Notes under the pieces: model-generated
Database searches by the model: none
What the model was told of the DNA's origin: nothing
Seen by the model: the letters and a program-made list of their open reading frames with translations, nothing else
Position numbers and translations under genes: made by a program
Part shown: piece after piece, positions 16,746 to 27,258 of the stretch
How the letters are laid out: each line of letters begins with the position of its first letter
Position numbering within the stretch: position 1 is the first letter of the stretch
Assembly: GCF_018069875.1 (NCBI RefSeq)
Contig: NZ_JAGQDF010000003.1
Span: 402,797 to 466,796, forward strand
DNA length: 64,000 nt
Direction: 5' to 3'
Source: Ideonella alba
GTDB taxonomy: Bacteria > Pseudomonadota > Gammaproteobacteria > Burkholderiales > Burkholderiaceae_C

Positions 16746-18848
16746 TCAATCCGCACCCACCAGATCCTCTGTCTGCGGCACCCCCACCAGCCTCATCAGG
16801 GCCCGCCGATGGCGTGCGCGCAAGCCGCGGTGCGTGCTGCTTGACGCGGCGGGGCCGGTGCTGACCACCTGCAGGCCCATCGGGCCGTGCCAGACCTCGC
16901 GGCCCAGGCTGCCCAGCTGGCGCTCGATGCGTTCGCGTATCACGGCCCAGCCGTCGGGGTATCCAAGCGTGACCGGGGGCAGGCCGCGGGCCAGGTCGGT
17001 GCGCAGCATGTAGCCGTCCTGGCCGGCGGCCAGGCCGGAGCGGCGCTCCAGCACGGTGATGTGGCCGCCCTCGGTGATCGCCAGTTGCAGCGCCATGCTG
17101 ACTGCCGCCTGCGGGTGCTGCGCCAGGTGCAGCTGGCGCGCCCGCAGGGCCTGCGGGTGCCACACGAAGCCTGGGGTGGCCCAGATCATCCACGGGGTGG
17201 TGACCGAGTCGATGGCCTCGTCGGTGCGGCCGGACACCTCCAGGTCGGGGTCCACGCGCACTTCCTGGACAGCCCGGCTGCCCGGCGGCAGGTCGGCGTC
17301 GGTCAGCGGTCGGTCGGTCACCACCAGGATCTGCAGGTCGGGCGCGTCCTGCATCAGCAGGCTGCGCAGCGTCAGGCGTGCGTCGTCCTCGGCGCCGGGC
17401 TGGGTATCGCCCATGCCGGGCCACAGCATCACGGCGGTCACCGGCATCGGCAGCGGCCAGGGCTGGGCGGCGGGCCAGGACGTGGCGGCGGCCGCGTCCA
17501 GCAGGGCCTGCGGCGAGAACGCGGTGCCCGTGGCCAGTGGGGTCAGGCCCAGGGTCTGCCACCAGTCGTTCAGCGTCTGCCAGGCGCGGGTGGTTTGCTG
17601 CTGGTGGATGGCCAGCGTGATCTGGCTGACCGCCAGCCAGGCCCGGTCGCTGGCCGACCCCGACGCGGCCAGGCTGTCGCGCCAGTCGGCCAGCAGCGCC
17701 TCGGCCTGCGACTCGCGGCCCGACAGGCACAGGGCGGCCACGGCGTCGTGGCCTTCCACGCCCGGCGCCAGTTCCGGGGCGCCATAGCGTTCGCACCAGT
17801 CAAACCAGCGCTGCAGGCCGCCCGGCTGGCGCAGGCACTCGCGCAGCGCGCGCGCCGACCACCACGAGCGCAGCTCCTCCAGCGGCGCCCGGGCTTCCAG
17901 CCAATCCAGCAGGTGCGCGCCGTCCACATCGTTGTCCAGCAGCCAGCTCAGCTCGATCTGCGCCGTGGTGCGCAGCGCCGCCTGGCGGGGCCAGTGCCGC
18001 GCCAGCGCCTGCTCCATGGTCTCCAGCCAGGGCTGGCGCAGCACCTGGGTCTGCTCGGCCTGCAGCGCCAGTCGCGCCAGCGCCTGGCGCTGGACGGCCT
18101 TGGGCCAGGCGTTCAGCACCGAGTCCGGCCAGTTCAGCCACGCCGACCACAGGCCATTGCCCGCGCGCCAGTGCGCCACCCGCTCGGCCTGTTCCAGCCA
18201 GTCGGCCCAGGCCCCGGCGGGCACCCGCGCGCGCCAGGCCGCGATGACACCCGCATGGCCGCCCTGCACCCAGTGCTCCAGGCGGCTGAAGGCGCCCGGG
18301 TCAGGAGTGAAGTTGCTGTGCGCATCGCCGGCCGTCAGCCAGCGGCTGTCCAGGTGACGCATCCAGGTGGCCACAAAGGCCTCGTCGCCTTCGCCGGCCC
18401 ACAGGGCCAGCACCTGAGGCCACCAGTTGCCGGTGTTGTCGGCCTGGTCCACCCGCGCCATCAGCGCACGGGCGCCGGTGGGGCGGCGCAGCGCCACGCC
18501 GCGCTGCACCTGTTCCTTGCGCCAGGCTGGCTTGCCGGGGGTGTCTTCGGACACGCGCTGCCACAGCGGGGCGAGTTCACGGTCCCATGGCGTGGTCCAG
18601 AGCCATTCCACCAGCGCCTGGCGCAGGGCCGGCTGCTGCGCCGCCTGGTCCCAGCCGCTTTGCCAGCGCTGCAGCACGGCCGGCAGATCGGCTCGCGCCG
18701 CGGCCAGCTCGCAACCCAGCATCCACCAGCGGGTGGGCGGCGTCACTTGCATGGGACGGGTCAGGTACAGCGCCTCGGCGGCGTCCACGCCCTGGTCGCG
18801 CCATGTTTGCCGCACCCTGTCGATGCCCACCACCTGTTGATCTGCCAT
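16746..18848 (-). CDS. Large protein with glycosyltransferase-like C-terminal domain
   Basis: The 700-residue protein is helical and Trp/Gln/Ala-rich over the first ~450 residues, with TPR-like spacing. Its last ~250 residues look like a GT-A glycosyltransferase: [17 protein letters not shown], then [20 protein letters not shown], a conserved-looking [19 protein letters not shown] block, and [20 protein letters not shown] 18848 is the sensible start; the longer frame to 18980 adds a low-complexity leader. No signal peptide is visible, so it is probably cytoplasmic. Next to ugd and the wzc-type kinase it may act in polysaccharide assembly. Confidence 0.6.
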   Translation of the reverse strand: MADQQVVGIDRVRQTWRDQGVDAAEALYLTRPMQVTPPTRWWMLGCELAAARADLPAVLQRWQSGWDQAAQQPALRQALVEWLWTTPWDRELAPLWQRVSEDTPGKPAWRKEQVQRGVALRRPTGARALMARVDQADNTGNWWPQVLALWAGEGDEAFVATWMRHLDSRWLTAGDAHSNFTPDPGAFSRLEHWVQGGHAGVIAAWRARVPAGAWADWLEQAERVAHWRAGNGLWSAWLNWPDSVLNAWPKAVQRQALARLALQAEQTQVLRQPWLETMEQALARHWPRQAALRTTAQIELSWLLDNDVDGAHLLDWLEARAPLEELRSWWSARALRECLRQPGGLQRWFDWCERYGAPELAPGVEGHDAVAALCLSGRESQAEALLADWRDSLAASGSASDRAWLAVSQITLAIHQQQTTRAWQTLNDWWQTLGLTPLATGTAFSPQALLDAAAATSWPAAQPWPLPMPVTAVMLWPGMGDTQPGAEDDARLTLRSLLMQDAPDLQILVVTDRPLTDADLPPGSRAVQEVRVDPDLEVSGRTDEAIDSVTTPWMIWATPGFVWHPQALRARQLHLAQHPQAAVSMALQLAITEGGHITVLERRSGLAAGQDGYMLRTDLARGLPPVTLGYPDGWAVIRERIERQLGSLGREVWHGPMGLQVVSTGPAASSSTHRGLRARHRRALMRLVGVPQTEDLVGAD

Positions 18849-19099
18849 TGCGTCCCAGCCTTGCTTGCGAAAACCGGCGCGGATTTTCGCTGTGCGATGG
18901 CGAACACAGGCATCAGGTCCGGCCCGCGGGCGTGACGGATGTCCGGCGACTGCCCACCAACTGTGGCGCGGGCCGCGCACACCCTGCCCCGGAAGTGCTG
19001 GCCCTCATCACTTTGTGTGATCGACAATCCGCAGCCATTGCAGTAACGCGCTGCCCCATTGGCCGAACCGGATCGACCGGCCCAACCCCCACACTGCGC

Positions 19100-20269
19100 A
19101 TGACCCACATCGCCATCGCCGGCACCGGCTACGTCGGCCTGTCCAACGCCATCCTGCTGGCCCAGCACAACACCGTGGTGGCGCTGGACATCGACCCCGC
19201 CAAGGTGGCCCTGCTCAACCAGCGCCGCAGCCCAATTGCCGATGCCGAGATCGAGCACTACCTGGCCCACCAGCCGCTGGACCTGCAGTTCACGCTGGAC
19301 AAGCAGCAGGCCTACGCCAACGCCGATTACGTGGTGATTGCCACCCCCACCGACTACGACCCCGACACCAACTACTTCAACACCCGCAGCGTGGAGGCCG
19401 TGGTCAAGGACGTGATGGCCATCAACCCGAACGCGGTGATGGTGATCAAAAGCACCGTGCCCGTGGGCTACACCGCCAAGCTGGCGCAGGAGCTGGGCAC
19501 GCCCAACCTGATCTTCTCGCCCGAGTTCCTGCGCGAGGGCAAGGCCCTGTACGACAACCTGCACCCCTCACGCATCGTGGTGGGCGAGCGCAGCGACCGC
19601 GCCCAGCGCTTTGCCGGCCTGCTGCAGCAAGGCGCCATCAAGGCGGACATCCCCGTGCTGCTGACCCACAGCACCGAGGCCGAGGCCATCAAGCTCTTCG
19701 CCAACACCTACCTGGCCATGCGCGTGGCCTACTTCAACGAGCTGGACACCTACGCCGCCAGCCACGGCCTGGACACCCGCCAGATCATCGACGGCGTGTG
19801 CCTGGACCCGCGCATTGGCAGCCACTACAACAACCCCAGCTTCGGCTACGGCGGCTACTGCCTGCCAAAGGACACCAAGCAGCTGCTGGCCAACTACCGC
19901 GATGTGCCGCAGAACCTGATCCACGCCATCGTCGAGTCCAACACCACCCGCAAGGACTTCGTGGCCTTTGACATCCTGGCGCGCCAGCCCAAGGTGGTGG
20001 GCATCTACCGCCTGATCATGAAGGCTGGTTCTGACAACTTCCGCGCCAGCAGCATCCAGGGCATCATGAAGCGGCTGAAGGCCAAGGGCGTGGAAGTCAT
20101 CGTCTACGAGCCCGCACTGGCCGACAACAGCTTCTTCAATTCCCACGTGGAACGCGACCTGGCCGCCTTCAAGGCCCAGGCCGACCTGATCGTGGCCAAC
20201 CGCAGCGTGCCTGAGCTGGACGACGTGCAGGCCAAGGTCTACACCCGTGACCTGTTCGGCGGCGACTGA
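19100..20269 (+). CDS. ugd: UDP-glucose 6-dehydrogenase
   Basis: The 389-residue NAD-dependent enzyme oxidises UDP-glucose to UDP-glucuronate in the cytoplasm. The NAD-binding [14 protein letters not shown] motif is at residues 4-17. The central block [20 protein letters not shown] and the catalytic Cys in [15 protein letters not shown] near residue 253 are intact. The short form (about 388 residues) matches E. coli-type Ugd. ATG 19100 fits, although the frame is open far upstream. UDP-glucuronate is a usual building block of colanic-acid-like polymers. Confidence 0.95.
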   Translation: MTHIAIAGTGYVGLSNAILLAQHNTVVALDIDPAKVALLNQRRSPIADAEIEHYLAHQPLDLQFTLDKQQAYANADYVVIATPTDYDPDTNYFNTRSVEAVVKDVMAINPNAVMVIKSTVPVGYTAKLAQELGTPNLIFSPEFLREGKALYDNLHPSRIVVGERSDRAQRFAGLLQQGAIKADIPVLLTHSTEAEAIKLFANTYLAMRVAYFNELDTYAASHGLDTRQIIDGVCLDPRIGSHYNNPSFGYGGYCLPKDTKQLLANYRDVPQNLIHAIVESNTTRKDFVAFDILARQPKVVGIYRLIMKAGSDNFRASSIQGIMKRLKAKGVEVIVYEPALADNSFFNSHVERDLAAFKAQADLIVANRSVPELDDVQAKVYTRDLFGGD

Positions 20270-20294
20270 CGCCGCCAGCCGCCTGGGTGCACGC

Positions 20295-20311
20295 TGATGT
20301 GCACTACATCA
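20295..20311. promoter_or_regulatory. Inverted repeat TGATGT-N5-ACATCA, candidate activator site
   Basis: A perfect 6-5-6 inverted repeat lies 53 bp before the -24 element of the sigma-54-like promoter at 20364. This is a plausible position for an enhancer-binding protein. The 11-base segment TGATGTGCACT recurs at 20636-20646, upstream of the wzc-type gene. Confidence 0.4.
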
Positions 20312-20363
20312 CACGCGTGCGCCGACCCGTGCGGCGGCCTCATCCTTTCGTGCGATGCGGGCG

Positions 20364-20379
20364 TGGCCTGACAATTGCT
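20364..20379 (+). promoter_or_regulatory. Sigma-54-type -24/-12 promoter for the 41-aa secreted peptide
   Basis: TGGCCTGACAATTGCT keeps the GG-N10-GC spacing of RpoN promoters and matches the TGGCACG-N4-TTGCW pattern at all but two defined positions. It would give a 5' leader of about 50 nt before the ATG at 20441. Confidence 0.55.
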
Positions 20380-20440
20380 GACGTCTGTCAGCGGTGCACA
20401 GGTTCGTCCCTGCACCGCGCAGCACAGAGGGAAGCACAAC

Positions 20441-20566
20441 ATGAGAAACGTCAAACTGGCCCTGGTGGCCGTTCTGGCACTGGGCCTGTTGAGCCTGGTG
20501 CGTGTTCAGGCCGAACCGGCCGCACCCCTTCAGGGCGCTGCCCCCGCCGTGAGGTCGGCCACCTGA
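20441..20566 (+). CDS. Tiny secreted peptide (41 aa) between ugd and the wzc-type gene
   Basis: The product is essentially a signal peptide (MRNVKLALVAVLALGLLSLV) with cleavage after VQA, releasing a ~16-residue Pro/Ala-rich peptide EPAAPLQGAAPAVRSAT. ATG 20441 has a good ribosome site (AGAGGGA, 8 bp upstream). It has its own sigma-54-like promoter and upstream inverted repeat, which supports it as a real gene. No family is recognised. A second small secreted protein with a similar promoter lies at 34293. Confidence 0.6.
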   Translation: MRNVKLALVAVLALGLLSLVRVQAEPAAPLQGAAPAVRSAT

Positions 20567-20846
20567 GCTCCCGCAATCCCTGACTGTCATGCCACGGCGG
20601 GTGGCGCGCATGCGATGATTCAGGGTTTACGAGCGTGATGTGCACTTCCGTGGTGCGTAGTCGTTGCGCCGTCCGTGGCCCGGCATCGTGCTGCGGCCTG
20701 CTCCTCAGCACCCATTGGGCTGATGGGCGCAGGCGCGGCGTGGTGCTGGCCTGGTTGACCCGTTCAGCCCTGGCCCTGCGCGCCGTGCCGCAGGTTCTGG
20801 GCGCCGCTGCCTGAAGTACCAGGGTGGCGGAGCCGAAGTTGCCCCC

Positions 20847-23105
20847 ATGACCCTGCCCAGCCTTCCGCCCACCCCTGCCCGCACCGCCGTGGCCGACCCG
20901 GCCGCCTTCCAGCCCATCAGTTTCCAGCTCAGCGACGAGCACAAGCTGGAACTGCTGGAGCACTGGCGCAGCATCAAGAAGCGCAAGTGGCCCATCTTGG
21001 GTCTGGCCGCAGCGGCTGCCGTTGTGGCCGCAGCGGTGTCGCTGGCCATGACGCCCATCTACCAGGCGACGGCCATGGTGCAGATCGAGGCCAGCCCCGG
21101 CAAGCTGGTGTCCATCCAGGACATCTACAGCGCCAGTGCCCAGGTCAAAGAGCACTACCAGACCCAGGTGGAAATTCTCAAGTCGCGCGAGGTGGCCGAG
21201 CGCACCGTGCGCGCCCTGAAACTGTGGGACCACCCCGAATACGACCCGCGCCACCATGGCAACGGCGTGCTGGACAGCATCAAGGACGCCCTGGGCATGG
21301 GTACGGACGCTGGCAAGGACGAAGCCGCCCTGGCCGCCACGGCCACCAAGCGGCTGATGGACAACGTCAGTATCGAGCCGGTCCGCCTGAGTCAACTGGT
21401 CAAGGTGAACGTGGAGAGCGCTGACCCGGCGCTGGCCGCGCGCCTGGCCAACGCCCTGGCAGAGAACTACATCCTCAATGACCGCGAGGCTCGTTTCAAG
21501 GTCAGCCAGCAGGCCAGCGGCTTTCTGCAAGACCGGTTGGGTGATCTGCGCGCCGCGCTGAGCAAGAGCGAACAGGCCCTGCAGGACTACCGCCAAAGCA
21601 AGGGCATCGTCAGCCTGGACGGCTCGGCCCAGACCCTGGCGGGCCAGCAGGTGGGCGGCACCAACGCCCAGTTGGTGGAGGCCCGCGCCCGCCGGCTGCA
21701 GCTGGAATCGGCCTACCAACAGGTGCAGGCCTCCCCCAAGGGTGATTTCTCCGGCGTGCCCTGGGTGGCACGTGAAGCCGGCGTGGCCCTGGCCCAAGGC
21801 AGGGTGAATGAAGTGCTGCAACGCCAGGCCCAGCTGTCTGAAACCCAGGGCGCCAAGAGCCCCCTGCTGCTGCAGGTGCAGGCCGAGCTGGAATCAGCCA
21901 AGGCCACGCTGCGCAGCCAGCAGGCCGCGGCTGTAGACGCCCTTACCCGCGAATACCAGGCCGCCCGCGCCACAGAGCAAAGCCTGGAGCGCGCCCTGGG
22001 CGCCGCCCGCAGTGGCGTGGCCGAGGTCAACAAAGAGGAATTCCAGCTGGCCGTGCTGGAGCGCGAGGTGCAATCCAACCGCGAGCTCTACAACATGTTT
22101 GTCAGCCGAGCCAAGGAAACCGACATCGCCGGTGAAGTGCAAGCCGCCATCGCCCGGGTGGTGGACACGGCGGTAGCCCCCACCAAGCCCGTGCGGCCCA
22201 AGAAGCTGCAACTGGTGGCCGTGGCCCTGGTGTTGTCGCTGCTGCTGGCATCGCTGGTGTCGGTATTGCTGGACAAGCTGGACAACACGCTGAAGGGTGG
22301 CGATGACGCCGAACTGCGCCTGCGCCTGCCCATGCTCACCGTGCTGCCCAGCCTGCAGGCGCACGACCACACAGCCATGGCGCAGCTGTTCATCCATGAG
22401 CCCAACTCGGCGCATGCCGAGGCCATCCGCACCGCCCGCACCGGCGTGCTGCTCAGCAACATCGACCAGCCCCACAAGAGCCTGCTGGTGACCAGCACCA
22501 TCCCGGGTGAGGGCAAGACCACTGTCTCCATCAACCTGGCGCTGGCCCACGCCCAAACGCGCCGCACCCTGCTGATTGACGCCGACATGCGCCGCCCCCA
22601 GGTGGCACGCCGCCTGGACCTGGCGCCGGGCCTGAAGGGCCTGTCCAACCTGGTGGCTGGCGACGCCACCTTGCAGGAATGCCTGCACACCGTGGCCGAC
22701 ACCACCCTGCTGGTCATGCCCGTGGGCGACCTGCCGCCCAACCCGCTGGAGCTGCTGCTGTCTGAGCGCTTCAAGGCCGTGCTGGCCCAACTGACCGAGC
22801 AGTTCGAGATTGTGGTGATCGACTCACCACCGGTGGAGCTGGTGTCTGAAGCGCTGGTGCTGGCCCCGCTGGCGACCAGCACCATCCTGGTGGCCAAGGC
22901 CATGAGCACGCCCACACCCATGGTGCGCAAGAGCATCACCCGCCTGCAACGCGCCGGCGCCAAGATGCTGGGCGTGGTGCTCAACCAGCTGGACATGAGC
23001 AAGGCCGGCAGCTACCACAGCCAGTACCACGCCGACTATGGCTACAACTACGCCGGTGCCGGCTATGCCGCCAAGGATGGTGCGGTGGATTCGGACCGGT
23101 CCTGA
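20847..23105 (+). CDS. wzc: Wzc-type polysaccharide co-polymerase / tyrosine autokinase
   Basis: This 752-residue inner-membrane protein controls chain length and export. The first transmembrane helix is at about residues 48-70, followed by the Wzz domain ([18 protein letters not shown]) and a long periplasmic coiled-coil part. A second helix near 450-470 leads to the cytoplasmic BY-kinase domain with Walker [11 protein letters not shown], Walker A' [10 protein letters not shown] and Walker B VVIDSPP. A C-terminal Tyr cluster ([18 protein letters not shown]) is the autophosphorylation site. The CpsB-type phosphatase at 36780 is its likely partner. It is followed 23 bp later by fcl. Confidence 0.93.
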   Translation: MTLPSLPPTPARTAVADPAAFQPISFQLSDEHKLELLEHWRSIKKRKWPILGLAAAAAVVAAAVSLAMTPIYQATAMVQIEASPGKLVSIQDIYSASAQVKEHYQTQVEILKSREVAERTVRALKLWDHPEYDPRHHGNGVLDSIKDALGMGTDAGKDEAALAATATKRLMDNVSIEPVRLSQLVKVNVESADPALAARLANALAENYILNDREARFKVSQQASGFLQDRLGDLRAALSKSEQALQDYRQSKGIVSLDGSAQTLAGQQVGGTNAQLVEARARRLQLESAYQQVQASPKGDFSGVPWVAREAGVALAQGRVNEVLQRQAQLSETQGAKSPLLLQVQAELESAKATLRSQQAAAVDALTREYQAARATEQSLERALGAARSGVAEVNKEEFQLAVLEREVQSNRELYNMFVSRAKETDIAGEVQAAIARVVDTAVAPTKPVRPKKLQLVAVALVLSLLLASLVSVLLDKLDNTLKGGDDAELRLRLPMLTVLPSLQAHDHTAMAQLFIHEPNSAHAEAIRTARTGVLLSNIDQPHKSLLVTSTIPGEGKTTVSINLALAHAQTRRTLLIDADMRRPQVARRLDLAPGLKGLSNLVAGDATLQECLHTVADTTLLVMPVGDLPPNPLELLLSERFKAVLAQLTEQFEIVVIDSPPVELVSEALVLAPLATSTILVAKAMSTPTPMVRKSITRLQRAGAKMLGVVLNQLDMSKAGSYHSQYHADYGYNYAGAGYAAKDGAVDSDRS

Positions 23106-23128
23106 GTTCTCATTTTTCTTGCCACGCA

Positions 23129-24079
23129 ATGACTGCTACGTTCACAACTGAAAAGGCCGCCCCCATTCTGGTGGCCGGCGCCCGCGGTATGGTGGGCAGC
23201 GCCCTGGTGCGCCGCCTGCAAGCGGGCGGTTACACCCACATCCTGGCGCCGGCACGTGCGGAGCTGGACCTGATGGACACGGCCGCCGTGCATGCCTACC
23301 TGGCTCAGCACCAGCCCGCGTACATCTTCATCGCCGCGGCCAAGGTGGGCGGCATCCATGCCAACAACACCTACCGCGCCGAGTTCCTTTACAACAACCT
23401 GCTCATCCAGAACAACCTGATCCACGGCGCGCACCTGGCCGGCGTGCAGCGGCTGATGTTCCTGGGCAGCAGCTGCATCTACCCCAAGCTGGCACCCCAG
23501 CCGCTGAAGGAAGACTACCTGTTGACCGGGCCGCTGGAGCCCACCAACGAGCCCTACGCGATCGCCAAGATCGCCGGCATCAAGATGTGCGAGGCCTACA
23601 ACGCCCAGTACGGCCGCCAGTACATCAGCGTGATGCCCACCAACCTTTACGGCCCCAACGACAACTACGACCTAGCCAACAGCCATGTATTGCCCGCGCT
23701 CATCCGCAAGGCGCACGAGGCGAAGCTGCGAGGCGACAAGCAGTTAATGGTATGGGGTAGTGGCAAGCCAATGCGAGAGTTTCTGTATGTTGACGATTTG
23801 GCCGATGCGTGCGTCCATCTGATGGAGATTGGTTACGATGGCCCCCTTGTTAACATTGGTACTGGCACCGACATCACTATTCGTGAACTCGCGCAGATCG
23901 TGATGGAAGTCGTGGGTTTCAATGGCGCAATTGTATTCGACGCCAGCAAACCCGATGGCACACCGCGCAAGCTTATGGACGTTAGCCGGCTCGCAGCGCT
24001 CAATTGGAAGGCGCACACTACCCTAAAGGAGGGTATCGGTCGAGCCTATGCATCCGCCGCCTTTGGTGATCAGAAATAG
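23129..24079 (+). CDS. fcl: GDP-L-fucose synthase
   Basis: The 316-residue SDR enzyme converts GDP-4-keto-6-deoxymannose to GDP-L-fucose. [14 protein letters not shown] (residues 17-30) binds NADP, and the SSC...YxxxK active site appears as [10 protein letters not shown] and [10 protein letters not shown]. Length is normal. The first ~540 bp have the high-GC codon use of the genome, while the rest (from about 23,680) is clearly AT-richer with rare codons such as TTA and GTA. A recombination junction is therefore likely inside the gene, although the product looks intact. Its partner gmd lies at the other end of the AT-rich island. Confidence 0.94.
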   Translation: MTATFTTEKAAPILVAGARGMVGSALVRRLQAGGYTHILAPARAELDLMDTAAVHAYLAQHQPAYIFIAAAKVGGIHANNTYRAEFLYNNLLIQNNLIHGAHLAGVQRLMFLGSSCIYPKLAPQPLKEDYLLTGPLEPTNEPYAIAKIAGIKMCEAYNAQYGRQYISVMPTNLYGPNDNYDLANSHVLPALIRKAHEAKLRGDKQLMVWGSGKPMREFLYVDDLADACVHLMEIGYDGPLVNIGTGTDITIRELAQIVMEVVGFNGAIVFDASKPDGTPRKLMDVSRLAALNWKAHTTLKEGIGRAYASAAFGDQK

Positions 24080-24734
24080 ATCGCTCCAATGATATGTAGA
24101 GGGCCAAAATCCTTATACATGTATAGGCGCCATAAGAGCCAAAGAAAGAATTTCGGGCTATTGGGCTTCTATGCAATTGGATGGGCCAATCTAACGTCGG
24201 CACTGTCGTGCTGAACAGGCAGCGCACTAGTCGTCCAAACGTGCCGTATGTACGTCGCGAACGAGGGATCAACTCGGGGGGCGTTACGTACTCCCTATTG
24301 ATGAAAGCGAGTCGGATCGATTGCTGAAGGCACTTTTCCCAAGGATCTCCGCTGCCCACAGTAATCTCGACAATTCCACCGCCTTACGGTCGGGGCAACT
24401 TAAGTGTAATCGGAAACAATCGCCTAGCAATTGTTGATTTTGCGCATCAGCGCAGTCGCACAAAGAATCGGCTAGACCATGGCTCTACGAGAATCAACAG
24501 GCCGAGTACGCCTTCATGCGCGAACATGCCTTGCGACCACGCACTTCCTAGAGTAACAACTTCATCAAATGGGACAGTGCCCACAGATGAACGCAACCCG
24601 AACGCATCGCTGGAGCGAAGAAAACAGATAACTATAGAGACTGAACGGGTAGGGCCATAGACTCCTGCGCACCTAGCTAAACCAGTAAATCTGGATTGAC
24701 CGAGTATTAGCTAAGTTAGAGCCATTTAGAGGGC
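24080..24734. other. Non-coding, AT-rich island edge with decayed sequence
   Basis: No convincing gene is seen in 655 bp. Short protein-like fragments occur (for example WLYENQQAEYAFMREHA around 24480-24530, interrupted by stops), which suggest a decayed gene. A perfect 12-bp palindrome TATACATGTATA is at 24114-24125. The stretch lies between two convergent genes (fcl and the wcaF-like gene) and may hold terminators or relics of the recombination that brought in the island. Confidence 0.5.
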
Positions 24735-25310
24735 TCAGTCGCTATCTGCAACTGCTGCAGTACGTTCCTTAACGAAACGGCAGGGGTTGCCAGCGTAAAC
24801 CCCAGCCCGGAGAACGGATTTGGTGACTACGCTCCCGGCCCCAATCACGGCGCCTGAACAAATATTCACGCCAGGACAAACGAAAACTCTAGCCCCAATC
24901 CATACTCCCGATTCAATAGCTATCGGCCTGATCCTTATGGGGAAGTTGGTCTTAGTGTAATCGTGATCCGCCGCGCAAATATAACTGCCCTGAGAAACAA
25001 TGGTATTCGAGCGAATCGTAATCTCACCTAGTGTATAGAGCGTAACGTTATCGCCGATCCATACATCATCCTCGATAATCAACTTCCAAGGGTAGGTTAC
25101 CGTCACATTTGGGCGGATCACGACGCGTTTTCCGACCCTCGCTCCAAAAAGCCTAAGCAAGACGACCCGAAATCCGTACATGAACTGCGGAGAAGTCTTG
25201 AATAGCAGTGCTTCACAGAGCCACCACAGCTGTACGCCGAACGCGCTCCTTCCCCTAAATCCTTCAGGCATTCGAAAGGCCTCAAGCGAGAACCAACTGC
25301 GCTCATTCAT
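24735..25310 (-). CDS. wcaF: WcaF-like colanic-acid-type acetyltransferase
   Basis: The 191-residue protein has the WcaF layout: an N-terminal part with FRMPEGFRGRSAFGVQLWW, a hydrophobic stretch, then hexapeptide repeats ending in GAVIGAGSVVTKSVLRAGVYAG. The active-site-like His is in AADHDYTKTNFPIR. It would O-acetylate a sugar in the repeat unit, using acetyl-CoA at the cytoplasmic face. It is the last gene of the AT-rich minus-strand block and begins 9 bp after the stop of the wcaE-like gene. Confidence 0.85.
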   Translation of the reverse strand: MNERSWFSLEAFRMPEGFRGRSAFGVQLWWLCEALLFKTSPQFMYGFRVVLLRLFGARVGKRVVIRPNVTVTYPWKLIIEDDVWIGDNVTLYTLGEITIRSNTIVSQGSYICAADHDYTKTNFPIRIRPIAIESGVWIGARVFVCPGVNICSGAVIGAGSVVTKSVLRAGVYAGNPCRFVKERTAAVADSD

Positions 25311-25319
25311 CCAATATGC

Positions 25320-26090
25320 TCACTTTCGACTACTCAAAATGAAACTGAGATATGTTGCAGATGCAGTGCAAATCCGTAAGAAGAAGGAAGCGGCCCGAAG
25401 AGGCGCAGACTGTCGGAGAATTTTTGCTTGCACGGTCCAAGCCTCTCGACACAAATCCAAGATTTTGGTGGTTGAGGCGCCTCCAAGCTCGAAAACCGAA
25501 ATTACTCTGTTGACTGTGCGTTCCTTGGCACCAGCCTTGTGCAATAGGCAGGCAACTGCGTAATCGCCGCAAATTCTGAAGTCTCTAGGGATTCCAATGT
25601 TCAGCAAGGCAGAACGCCTATATACAGTGGCCTGTTGGTTGCCTGGCACGCTGTGCCAAATGGACAGACGCGGACTCCGAGGTGCTCGTACTCGTCTGTA
25701 TGATTGCCCGCTGCGAAACTCGGCAGCGAAATAGCAAACATCAGAATCCCCCAACTCTCTCACGGCATCAGATAATGAACCGTCATCGAGAAATGTGTCG
25801 CCAGAGTTCATGAAAATTACGAACTCCGTTCGACTTCTGAGCAATCCTTTGGCCATAGCATCGTATATCCCCTCGTCCTTCTCGGCGATTGCTGAATAAA
25901 CGCGCTGCTCTTCCCTTAGCAACGGCACATCGATGCTGTCAGGGTCGCCATCGACCACGATCCAATCTAAGCGTTCATCCTGCGAAAGAACAGAGGCATG
26001 CGTTCTGCGTAATCCCTCTCGATCTTTGTAGGTAATGGTGATAACAGAGATCCTCGGGATATCGCTATTGAGAAGCGGTTCGAGCGACAT
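25320..26090 (-). CDS. wcaE: WcaE-like family 2 glycosyltransferase
   Basis: The 256-residue GT-A enzyme starts ISVITITYKDREGLRRTHAS, then DWIVVDGDPDS, EKDEGIYDAMAKGL and FVIFMNSGDTF, the same order of blocks as WcaE of colanic acid synthesis. NSGD takes the place of the usual DxD metal site. Its start overlaps the end of the polymerase gene by 26 bp. It probably adds one sugar of the repeat unit in the cytoplasm. Confidence 0.85.
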   Translation of the reverse strand: MSLEPLLNSDIPRISVITITYKDREGLRRTHASVLSQDERLDWIVVDGDPDSIDVPLLREEQRVYSAIAEKDEGIYDAMAKGLLRSRTEFVIFMNSGDTFLDDGSLSDAVRELGDSDVCYFAAEFRSGQSYRRVRAPRSPRLSIWHSVPGNQQATVYRRSALLNIGIPRDFRICGDYAVACLLHKAGAKERTVNRVISVFELGGASTTKILDLCREAWTVQAKILRQSAPLRAASFFLRICTASATYLSFILSSRK

Positions 26091-27258
26091 AAATTATATA
26101 GGTGGTTAATAGAGCAAACTCAGGCAGCATAATGCCGCCATTGAAAAAACTCCCTAGAAGCACGACCAATAAGCATAACGCAAGCTTTGCTTGACCCCGA
26201 TACCACAGTCCAAAGAACTTATAAATCAGGAGAAAGACTGCAATTAGGCCAATCCAGCCGAAGTAAAAGATAAGCAAGTACAGGCCGTTATCAATCGATT
26301 CGCCGTAGCCGTTACCGTGAGGAATCAAATACTTGGGAACAATTTCTCTCACTCGGCCAAGTGCATATCCGAAAGGGTACTCGATAAGCGTGTCGCTAAG
26401 AACAGGGAGCAGGCCAACAACTCTGTAGTAAGTTGAGGAACCGACCTCATCCACCTGAGCAGTTCTACTGGCAACATAATCAGCATAAAAGAACCAAACC
26501 AAGAAAATGAAAGGTCCTGCCGCCAGAAGTGCCGCCGTGACCGCGCGAGCATTAATGGTTCTTTGTGAACGCTGTTGGGTGGCAGTGTAAAACAGAAGGA
26601 TCACGCCAAATGCGATCAGGCCTGTTAGCGACTGAATAAAGAGTATCGAGATGACTCCAAGTGCTATGGAGACGCCGCGGTGACGGTCCTGAAGCAAACA
26701 TATCGCTGTTAGATTGGTGATCACATATGCACAAAATGACGGTTCAAGATAGAACCCTGGCGGACGAAGGCGATCGTCGGTGGCCAGAGTTTCGAGTTCG
26801 ATCTCGCCGAAGTACTGATGCGAACCAAAAAAATTGAAAAAAGTACGATCCCCATTTTGAGACGTTATGGCTTGCAGCGCGACGCAAATTGTTATCGCTA
26901 GCAACGCTGCAAGCGCCGGCGTTGCTATGTCTGCCTTTACAGAAGCAGGGGCCAAACTAGCCGCCAAAATGCTCATCGCGGCAGTGCACCAAAGTGCATA
27001 AGTTCGGAGGAACTGAATCCCATCTGCGCCATCATAACCAATTTGAAGAGCGCCCAACATTGGAAGCGCCAGCACTAATGTTATGAGACTGATCGCCCGA
27101 AGGTCTGAAAGTAAGCCGGAAAGACGGTAAGTGCCGGAGAGAAAAAAAACAAGAGCGAATGGAGCTAAAGTAAGCGGAAAATTTAATGGCCGAACCAGGA
27201 CGAAATGCAAAAAGACAATAGACGCGAAAATTGCGAGATGCTGAACGAATAATGGCAT
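26065..27258 (-). CDS. Wzy/WcaD-like polysaccharide polymerase
   Basis: The 397-residue integral membrane protein has about 11 hydrophobic helices and a large periplasmic loop (residues ~280-320). The motif RPPGFYLEPSFCAYV near residue 175 is common in Wzy-type polymerases. It would join lipid-linked repeat units in the periplasm. Position between the wcaB-like and wcaE-like genes matches wcaD in the colanic acid order. Its ATG shares one base with the stop of the wcaB-like gene (TAATG at 27256-27260). Confidence 0.82.
   Translation of the reverse strand: MPLFVQHLAIFASIVFLHFVLVRPLNFPLTLAPFALVFFLSGTYRLSGLLSDLRAISLITLVLALPMLGALQIGYDGADGIQFLRTYALWCTAAMSILAASLAPASVKADIATPALAALLAITICVALQAITSQNGDRTFFNFFGSHQYFGEIELETLATDDRLRPPGFYLEPSFCAYVITNLTAICLLQDRHRGVSIALGVISILFIQSLTGLIAFGVILLFYTATQQRSQRTINARAVTAALLAAGPFIFLVWFFYADYVASRTAQVDEVGSSTYYRVVGLLPVLSDTLIEYPFGYALGRVREIVPKYLIPHGNGYGESIDNGLYLLIFYFGWIGLIAVFLLIYKFFGLWYRGQAKLALCLLVVLLGSFFNGGIMLPEFALLTTYIIYVARTASQ

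Noticed and set aside
20580..20846. Sigma-54 promoter before the wzc-type gene
   Set aside because: Candidate GG/GC pairs there have 11-base spacing or poor matches, so no promoter is called.
24018..24359. 113-codon minus-strand frame at the island edge
   Set aside because: It overlaps the end of fcl, has no ribosome site and no protein-like pattern or family resemblance.
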